Below, piece after piece: positions 57,044 through 64,000 of a stretch of DNA of 64,000 nt. Under the pieces are notes generated by a model, which saw only the letters and a list, made by a program, of their open reading frames with translations, did not search any database and had not been told where the DNA came from. Location of the stretch: NCBI GenBank assembly GCA_027596075.1, contig JADGJC010000005.1, positions 1-64,000 of the forward strand. Direction: 5' to 3'. A program made the position numbers and the translations under genes. Position 1 is the first letter of the stretch, and each line of letters starts with the position of its first letter. The DNA comes from Rhizophlyctis rosea (taxonomy: Eukaryota; Chytridiomycota; Chytridiomycetes; Rhizophlyctidales; Rhizophlyctidaceae).

Positions 57044-58528
57044 TTACAAGCCAACGATCTTGGCAGTGGCATCCCACAACTGTTTCTGAGCCTCCTGGCT
57101 CCTGCCCTGAGGAACTTGAACAGGAGCGATTGCGCAGTCGCTCCAGTAAACGCCTCCAACAAAGCCAGCAGATGCCGAAAGGGCAAGGTGCAAGGTTGTT
57201 TGTGCTCCCTCCCATGGGCTCTTGAAACCGATGTAGTAAACAGGGAGGAGAGGGACTGCCAAAAGGGTTTGCCACAATGGGATGTGTCGGCTGAGCTCCG
57301 TGCGAACCTATAGAATGGTTTTAGAGGAAGATCGAGGTGGAGAGCATTGTTGACACTTACTCCTCCGGGATGGCATGCCTGAACAATAACATCAGTACCT
57401 TGCAAGCGCCTTTGCAATTCCGCAGTGAACATGCTGGGTTGACATGAATGTTGTGTCAATCAATAGTCTCGGTGCGTTCAATTGAAATGGAGAGGCTTAC
57501 ATATTGGCCAGCTTCGTGTCTCCATATACCTTCCAGGGAGTGTATGCCTTCTGCATGTGTATGGTTCAGATATTACTCTCAACTGCATCTTTGAAGCAGG
57601 GGGAAGTGCCGTACCTCGTTGTTCAAATCATTGAAATCAATTTTACCGAATCTGTGACCTGTTGAAGATACGTTGATGATGCGCGCCTGACCGGAGGATG
57701 TGATGATGTCCAAAAGGAGGTTTGTGAGAAGGAAGTGTCCAAAGTGGTTTGTTGCCATCTGAGTTTCAAAACCCTCAGCGGTAACAGTGTGTTTTGGAAT
57801 GGCCATGACACCAGCATTGTTGATCTATGTCTCTTTCATCAGAAAATGCCACTGTACATCCACAAAGTTGGGAAATATCACTTACCAACCAGTGGATCTT
57901 GCTTCCACTCTTCCTCCAGCGGTCCGCAAATGCTCGAACGCTCTTCAAACTGGAGACATCAAGATCCCTGCATGGCAAAGGTGAGTCAGAAATATGTTGA
58001 TGGTTTCAACCCCTTGCGTATAACTTACTCTGCAAAGACATGGGCATTGTTTGTCTTTTGACGGATGCGGGCGACCGCATCGGTAGTTTTCTTGGATGGA
58101 CGCGCGGCAATACATACAGTTGCATTTTGCTTTGCAAGTTGAAGAGCAGTCTCTGGCATACCCCAACCACGGTTCAGTCTATGTTCGGTCCTTTTATTCA
58201 CGTTAAGAGCACCCAAACTCACCATATCCGATACCGCCGTTACCGCCAGTCTGATTGTTTACGGCCAAGTTGAATTGAAAGCACAATCGGATCTTATGAC
58301 AAGTCAACTTACAATAATGGCGACTTTGCCCGTCAAGTCGCGCTTGAGGTCTGTTTTCGACGCTTTTCCGCCAGCACCATAAAGGCGGAGGGCGACTACT
58401 GCACCGAGGCCAAGCAGCACATATCCAAGCTTGTCGTGGTGCCTGTCCACAAAGGACTGCACCGGCGCGGGCAGGTGGGTCAGGACTGAGTCCGGGATGC
58501 GGACACTAATTTGAGGAAACGTTGGCAT
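57044..58528 (-). CDS. Short-chain dehydrogenase (retinol-dehydrogenase-like)
   Basis: Eight exons read leftward: 58528-58313, 58250-58223, 58152-58029, 57967-57886, 57824-57615, 57550-57501, 57433-57361, 57307-57044; about 348 residues. A N-terminal membrane anchor (YVLLGLGAVVALRLYG) precedes the Rossmann fold. The cofactor loop TGGNGGIGYETALQLAK spans exons 2-3. DLDVSSLKSVRAFA, INNAGVMAIPK, the catalytic Ser in INVSSTGHRFGKIDF, and the YGDTKLANIMFT helix (YxxxK) follow. ACHPGGVRTEL closes the active site. AARPSKK after strand beta-2 suggests NADP(H) preference. The animal relatives act on retinoids; the fungal substrate is unknown. Confidence 0.9.
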
Positions 58529-58917
58529 GGTGAGAAAACTGATGGGAAGGCAAAAACGATGCCTGCTGCCGTGCGCGTAAATAAACAAGGGCGGAAGGAC
58601 TTCGGGAGGGAGACCCCGGCGGGACTGGCGGAGAGAGATGACGTGTTTATCCGCTACTTGCTCCTTGTGCTGACAAGACTCTTTACACCTTCAGTCACGT
58701 GCAATATAATTAATGGAAAATAGACCCCTCTCTGCCACATCGGTGCCCAGGGGTTGGGAACAGCATTCTCTTCCTCATCTCCATCTTCCCACCCAACACA
58801 GCTCCTTCGTCGACAAGTGTGCGTATCTGCGACCGAGCCGCAATAGTAACTTCGCGCTGAAGTGCACTCAATACTTTACCGCTTTGCCATTTGAACACCC
58901 AACGACACACGCCCAAG
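58529..58917. other. Divergent promoter region, SDR / VPS29
   Basis: About 390 nt between divergent starts. A short AT-rich stretch lies near 58700. No gene seen. Confidence 0.4.
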
Positions 58918-59565
58918 ATGCTGGTTCTAGTCCTGGGTGACTTTCACATCCCCCACCGCGCAATCGACCTCCCCGCCAAATTTAAAAAACTCCTCGTCCC
59001 CGGCAAAATCCAACAAATACTTTGCACAGGCAACCTCTGCTCGCGCGAACTCCTAGACTATCTCCGAACCGTCTGCCCCGACCTCGTCCTCGTCCGCGGA
59101 GATATGGACGAGTCCTCCTCCCTCCCGTCAACCGCCAGCCCCTCCCGCGTAATTACCCACGGACCACTCCGCATCGGTCTAACGCACGGTCATCAAATCC
59201 TTCCATGGGGAGACGCAAAAGCATTAGGCATTGTTGCGCGTCAAATGGATGTTGACGTGTTGATATCAGGTCACACACATCAGTTTGAGGCGTTTGAAAG
59301 TGATGGAAGGTTTTTCGTCAATCCGGGAAGTGCTACGGGAGCCTTTAGTACTGTTCCTCCTGGGGCTGGTACTGGGTTGGCAGCGGCAGGCGGTGGTGCT
59401 GAGGCGGCCGCGGAGAAGGAACCAGCGGTTTTGGGAACGGAATCGACGCCAAGTTTTGTGCTGATGGACGTGAACGGGCCGAATGTAGTCATGTACGTGT
59501 ATCAGCTGATCAATGGAGATGTGAAGGTAGAGAAACTAGATTATTCCAAAAAGTTGTTCGATTAG
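58918..59565 (+). CDS. VPS29: Retromer subunit Vps29
   Basis: One exon, 215 residues. Matches are [88 protein letters not shown] and [12 protein letters not shown]. Vps29 has a calcineurin-like phosphoesterase fold used as a scaffold in endosome-to-Golgi retrieval. An Ala/Gly/Glu-rich insert of about 30 residues (roughly 143-172) lies before SFVLMDV and accounts for the extra length over the usual ~185. The ATG at 58918 matches the family start; an upstream in-frame ATG adds nine unconserved residues. Confidence 0.95.
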   Translation: MLVLVLGDFHIPHRAIDLPAKFKKLLVPGKIQQILCTGNLCSRELLDYLRTVCPDLVLVRGDMDESSSLPSTASPSRVITHGPLRIGLTHGHQILPWGDAKALGIVARQMDVDVLISGHTHQFEAFESDGRFFVNPGSATGAFSTVPPGAGTGLAAAGGGAEAAAEKEPAVLGTESTPSFVLMDVNGPNVVMYVYQLINGDVKVEKLDYSKKLFD

Positions 59566-60248
59566 AGATGGGGATTCACCAGTCTTTCGTGACGGGAAGG
59601 TTAGGGTTGTAGCTGCTGCATGTAATCGATTTGTATATAGATTTTAGCGTTTCTAGCAGTATTGATTGGGGTATATGTTGGGAAGAAGGGACTGCGAAGA
59701 TTATGGTGCAAGCATTCTTTTGCCTCTGAGTTAGCAGAAGGGTCCTATTCCATTGTTGGGGAATTGAGCACCTGTGCTAACAACCAAGACTGGAAATTCA
59801 AATTGGATCCCACAATTTGCAGCCGCGCATTTGCACAAACACTCTCCGTCGTTTCCTTCATGACACGAAAGTTCCCAGCTGCCAATGACCGACAATCAAG
59901 AGGTTCTATTATTTTTCAATGGTCAAAAGTAACAGCTTCATCAAATTGCACAGCACCACATCCACCGTAATTCAAAAGCCGACATGACGGATCGGGCATC
60001 GTGAGGCCAATGTGCGCAGCTCTTAGCGGCGCCGTAATGAGGTAAAATCGACGACCCTAACACCCTGCTCCCCCAGCCGGCTTATGTCCCTTCTTTCACC
60101 TTCTTCCTTTCCTCTATACTACAAGTTCTATCTGACATCTTCCTACAGGAGATCATCTCATTCTAATGAACATCCCTGCCTACAGACAACCTATGTAAAA
60201 AAAAAACACACAATCAAACAAAACAAAAGAATGAACTGGGATGGACAT
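59566..60248. other. Convergent intergenic region
   Basis: About 680 nt between VPS29 and the GPI-protein gene. No gene, tRNA or repeat recognised. Confidence 0.4.
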
Positions 60249-60831
60249 CTACAAGTAGGAAGCGAGTCCAATAGCACCGGCGACCAACATAACAATAGAG
60301 CTAGCAGCGACTGTGCCAGCTCCAGCGGTTTGCTGAAGAGGAGCGGTGGAATCGGCAGAAGAACCGGAGGAGTTGTTGCCAAGGTTGGCTTTTACAATAT
60401 CAAGGAAAGCGTTGTTTGCGTTGTTACTGGTAGCGCCGTAGGAAGCGCATTCGCTGGACAGTTGGTTGTAGTCTGCAGTGGAGGTCGAGAAACCGTCAGA
60501 CGTTAGGAGGCAGGTGTAGCAGTTGGAACCCTGGGTGCTGGTGAGTGCTGCGCAAACGCAAGGGACGATGCTGACGGCGGCGTTGTTCCACTACGTGAAG
60601 CGCTGGATGAGTATCTATGCTTGCTTCCTCAAGCTTGGCAATGTCAATATGGGATGCACGATTACTTACACCATTTGCATCTGTGGGGGTGGCAACTTTG
60701 GGGCACGCTAGAATGGCGCTGAGGGTGGGGTTGCAGTCACTGGCACAACCATTAGGAACGGAGACCACAGTTTGTTGCGCTGAGACGGTGGCGACCAAGG
60801 CCACGCACAAGAGGGCAAAGAACGAGCGCAT
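60249..60831 (-). CDS. Secreted Cys-rich protein with GPI-anchor signal
   Basis: Two exons read leftward: 60831-60670 and 60590-60249; about 167 residues. Residues 1-18 are a signal peptide (MRSFFALLCVALVATVSA). The mature part has spaced cysteines (GCASDC, ILACP, VPCVCAAL, NCYTCLL and SSECASYG), eight in all. A Ser/Ala-rich region (NNSSGSSADS) then leads to a hydrophobic C-terminus (AASSIVMLVAGAIGLASYL), a typical GPI-attachment signal. The intron joins Ala-Asn-Gly to Trp-Asn-Asn in phase 0 and restores three cysteine pairs. It is probably a cell-surface protein. I do not recognise a named family. PIG-U in this window belongs to the pathway that would anchor it. Confidence 0.75.
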
Positions 60832-61548
60832 TATGAGTTTTTGACTTGGAGGTAATGAGGAGGACAGCAATTACACTAGTAGTATAGTTAGTTGCTCTCT
60901 TCTATGTATATTCTATATATGGCAAATCTATGTTGAAGAGCAAGAAGAGAGACGAATTGCTTTCCCGGCTTCCTCCACTTTGAGCCAGTCGAGACCCACA
61001 ATGGCGCCCACGCATGGACACAATGACCGCTGGAAGTGGAGCGGCTGAGCTTACATAAATTGCGCCCGTTTGTAACACAGGGATACCAAATTCGGCAGCA
61101 TACAGAACAAATGTTTGTAACTGTCGAATTTTGGAACTGGGACCAAAAGGGATTGATGGCAGTGCAACTCCTCATCAGAAGGGACGGAGGGACAGTCATG
61201 CAATATCCGCAAGGTCAAAGGTCTTGGCGTGGCAGCGCAGCGCGGATGATGGGTCAGAAAAGTTAAAAAACGCGTCAACCTCGTGTTGTTTATAGATGTC
61301 CAATCGCCTGGACAGATTTGGTTTGAAGTTGGCATGGATGACTTGTCCATTCACCTTCCATAATTTGAACCCCCATGGTGACATGAGGTCCAATTTGCAG
61401 CTGGTATATGACTGAGTAAATACAAAGGTCTACTACAATAATTTGCAAAATGCTCAGCAGCGAGTGGGTAAGAATCACCACATCCGTGACGTGGCGAAGG
61501 GGAAGAGCTACAGTAACTGCGGCAAGCACCCTATTATTAGCCCCTAAT
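60832..61548. other. Intergenic, GPI protein / kinase fusion
   Basis: About 715 nt between two minus-strand genes. Nothing recognised. Confidence 0.4.
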
Positions 61549-62998
61549 TCAGTCATCATCCCCAACCAAGATGGCTTCCAACCGTGCCCTCTCCTCCTCA
61601 AACTCGGCTACCGTTCCCCCTTCAACAGCCAACCCAAAATCAATCAACACCACTTTCTCCCCATTCGAATCAACCAGAAGATTAGGCCCCCTCAAATCAC
61701 CGTGCCGCACTCCCTTCTGATGGACTTGACTCAGCGCCTCACGGAATGCCTGAGCAGCATCAAAGGGGTATGCTATAGTGCTGTCGAAGGGGGTCCCACG
61801 CGGGTCCAGGATGATGATGTCAAGAAGATCCCAGATGGTGACGTAGGCGACAAATTGGGGAATGTAGTTGCCTTGGAGATCTCCAAGCAGATGGTAGATT
61901 TGCGCTTCATGTTCCAACTCCTCTGCTAAATCAGAGTATTTCGTGGTGTCGACCGTCTTCAGGATGACAGGATAACCTTGGAACGTAGCGTTGACAACGG
62001 CTCCAGCACGACTGCAGTGATTGCTTGCCCAAAGTGCAATTCTCGCATTTGGATGGAAACTTTCTCATGTTTGCTAAACAAGAAAAAGAAAACAAAGCAA
62101 GAATATGCAGTGAGTTGACCGTCCCCAACAAACAGCACCAAACTGAAAACCCTGACGCAAGGACGAATGGTTAAAAGGAAGGATGAGGATGTACTTACTT
62201 GACTGGAAACTCTGTCGGAGTATAATTCCTTGGTGTCGGAGCAGGTGATTGGTGCGGGGAGGTGTAGAACCGATCCTCATTAACGATAGTCATGAATGCC
62301 CCCAGTGCCTCAAAAATGCTGAATGGAGCGCTTGGCCTGATGGTGAAAGGACCGGCCATTTCCAGCACCCCACCAGTAACACCTGCTGCTCCCTCTACTC
62401 TTTGCAAGAACCATGTGCCCTCAAAAGTCGACAACACCCCGTACCGCAGATGGTTCAAGGACATATATTCATAAATTTGGGTGATTGCCTTGTACACCGT
62501 CTTGTTTGTCTTCGGAGCTGTTAAGCTATTCCATGCAGTAACAAGATCTTGATTGACTAGCGCCCACGGGGTCTTAAACTCCACTACAAGCGTCGGCTTG
62601 GGATTCCGAGCAGTGACGTCCCCAATCCAGATTTTATCTGGGTTGGCAATCACACTCCCGTTCCCACCAATGGATGCAAACTCCCCGACAGCAACTCCAG
62701 CAGTATTGATGGCTCGACTAACAGGTTGGAGCATGAAAGTCATAGCGTGCTGAACCACGTCCGGTGTTTCAGTGACGAGGTTGGCATAGTCGGCGACGCT
62801 GATTGGCGACAGACGTTGCTGAGGGAAGGACTTCAGCCTATTCAATATGACCTTGTCGAAATCAGTCCATTGCCTTAAAGTGGAAAGGTCGGATTGTGGA
62901 ACGGTGGGGTTTACGGTTTCAGCAGGAGTTTTCAAGCTGGAAAGGCGTAGGTCTAGGGCTTGGATTGGTAGGTTCCGGAGGAATGCCCGTAAGTCCAT
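61549..62998 (-). CDS. PD-(D/E)XK nuclease-like domain fused to a protein kinase
   Basis: Two exons read leftward: 62998-62199 and 62041-61549; about 430 residues. The N-terminal ~265 residues look like a restriction-endonuclease fold: NPDKIWIGDV supplies the PD acid, PTLVVEFKTPW the E-x-K, and VYKAITQIYEYMSLNHLRYGVLSTFEGTWFLQ the following helix and strand. The C-terminal ~165 residues are a short kinase. The glycine loop is CSRAGAVVNATFQGYPVILK, with the ATP-binding Lys. An EHEAQIY helix follows, then the catalytic loop VRHGDLRGPNLLV and the IDFG magnesium motif; no room remains for a full C-lobe. There is no signal peptide. Such fusions occur in Crinkler-like and related fungal and oomycete families. 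The exon 2 acceptor was chosen as the only one giving the glycine loop. Confidence 0.75.
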
Positions 62999-63305
62999 TC
63001 TCAGGTGTTTTCGTGAAGCTTCGAGTAAAAGTGATGAAGATTGGGTGAAAGGATGTGATGGGAATGTCCTTGGCTGGGAAGATTTTCAGCTGGTGGCGTT
63101 GCTTTTGCCCGTTTTGGGTAAATCAGATGCCCCAGTCCAGCACTCTGGACGTGTGTTTGTGGTTGTTTGTTCATTCTCACAAATCTACACCAATTTTCAC
63201 ACCATCCAATTTGAGCGTCCCTTGTATTTCTCGGGTCTCCTCCTGTTTCAAAATCTCAAGCCTGCTTCGCTTTCCCACACTTTTTCCTTGAAAGAGTCGT
63301 ATGCA
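62999..63305. other. Divergent promoter region
   Basis: About 310 nt between the kinase-fusion start and the last gene. No motif assigned. Confidence 0.35.
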
Positions 63306-63984
63306 ATGCTGGTTGCCGAACATCCAAGCGCGTCAACGACTGTGCAGCAGCAAGATGGCAATGCTCCCGAACCCACCGTGACCGCACAGAATGACACGTC
63401 AAACTTGAGCGATTCACCTCCAACTCGGCTACCGCACCGTCAACTCGATATGTCACAGGTCCTCACTCCTACCAAAGTCACAGCAGGTAAGCTATGCGTT
63501 GACGATCTCAGGTCTCAACACCTGTCATCCTCTCTCCATTTGTTTGCTGAGACGACATTTTGACAGCAATGGCCAAAATCACTCCCACGCGTCTCCGTCA
63601 GCCCGCACTCCGTCAACCCCTGAGCACCGACAGCCTTCAAACGCCCCCCAAAATTCGTCCGCGAAAAGAGTCCGCACCAGCTCCTGCCTCTCCTTCATTG
63701 GAAAGCCGGCCCACCTGGAACGGTGATTTTCACGTCAACCGCATCGATTACAGCAAGTCGCAAAAGAAGACGTCAACGCCCCGTCCATTCGGATCGGTGG
63801 GTCCGGTGAACCAACTGAGAGGACGTGAAATCACGACGCTGTCGCCTGTTCGGTTCAATCTTGGGCAAAAATTGAAGAATGGGTCGCCTGGCGGGTTAGT
63901 ACTTCAAAGGCATCATCATATTACTTGACAGCTTCAAATATCATTCATCCACTTCCAACAGGCAGAAACATGGTGATCAGAATG
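63306..63984 (+). CDS. Unknown Pro/Ser/Thr-rich protein, partial (3' end off window)
   Basis: Exons seen: 63306-63486, 63567-63894, 63962-63984, with a further donor at 63985; the gene continues past the window. The visible ~177 residues are rich in Pro, Ser, Thr, Gln and Arg, with repeated Thr-Pro and Ser-Pro sites (QVLTPTK, ITPTRL, LQTPPK, TTLSPVRF) that suggest proline-directed phosphorylation. There is no signal peptide. I do not recognise the family. Splice sites and phases agree, so the gene is probably real. Confidence 0.5.
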
Positions 63985-64000
63985 GTAATTAATGTCAATG

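Noticed and set aside
56533..57459. 308-codon minus-strand open frame
   Set aside because: It only partly overlaps exon 7 of the SDR in frame and otherwise runs through introns and 3' sequence without conserved motifs.

Overview
The window looks like nuclear DNA of a filamentous or zoosporic fungus outside the yeasts. Genes are dense, alternate strands often, and carry many short GT-AG introns (about 50 to 130 nt; one clear GC-AG case). Most products are conserved eukaryotic housekeeping proteins. HROB, CRIPT, a PY-motif arrestin and a PD-(D/E)XK-kinase fusion favour an early-diverging, chytrid-like fungus. That is inference; no rRNA or other diagnostic marker is present. A 10-N assembly gap (26598-26607) shows this is a draft scaffold.

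Layout. 1-6.5 kb: a gene-poor flank with structured repeats around HROB (+, eight exons). 6.5-13.6 kb: EMC7 (+), mitochondrial BCKDH E2 (-), an arrestin-like protein (+), a secreted cerato-platanin (+) and a secreted Cys-rich protein (-). 14-15 kb: a GTCAAT-rich minisatellite. 15.4-29.7 kb: ATG22 (+), an ALYREF/SKAR-like export adaptor (-), a RluA-type pseudouridine synthase (+), PIG-U (-), PFK-2/FBPase-2 (+), Pescadillo (-). 30.5-38.7 kb: PHO80-like cyclin, a methyltransferase, a four-TM protein, an unknown five-exon gene and tRNA-Leu(CAG), all (+). 39-45 kb: prohibitin-2, a ubiquitin-like/WLM metalloprotease and an atypical Rho GTPase, all (-). 45.6-64 kb: RRP42 (+), ERO1 (-), CTU2 (+), Hsp20 (-), mS26-like (+), eIF3h (-), CRIPT (+), an SDR (-), VPS29 (+), a GPI-anchored Cys-rich protein (-), a nuclease-like/kinase fusion (-) and a partial unknown gene (+) running off the end.

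The genes are not an operon or pathway cluster. Loose themes are RNA metabolism (ALYREF-like, Pus, Pescadillo, RRP42, CTU2, eIF3h), ER and secretory functions (EMC7, PIG-U, ERO1), mitochondria (E2, prohibitin, mS26) and secreted proteins (cerato-platanin, two Cys-rich proteins). Exon models were built by hand from splice signals, reading frame and family alignment from memory. All keep an open frame, but exact junctions are predictions.

The most interesting signals are the PD-(D/E)XK-kinase fusion, a Rho GTPase lacking several catalytic residues with a ~450-residue tail, a family of covarying AAAAA-loop hairpins in structured repeats, a near-perfect 110-nt foldback, a minisatellite 18-mer that recurs inside a GC-AG intron, and a recurrent C-rich to G-rich switch inside long exons.
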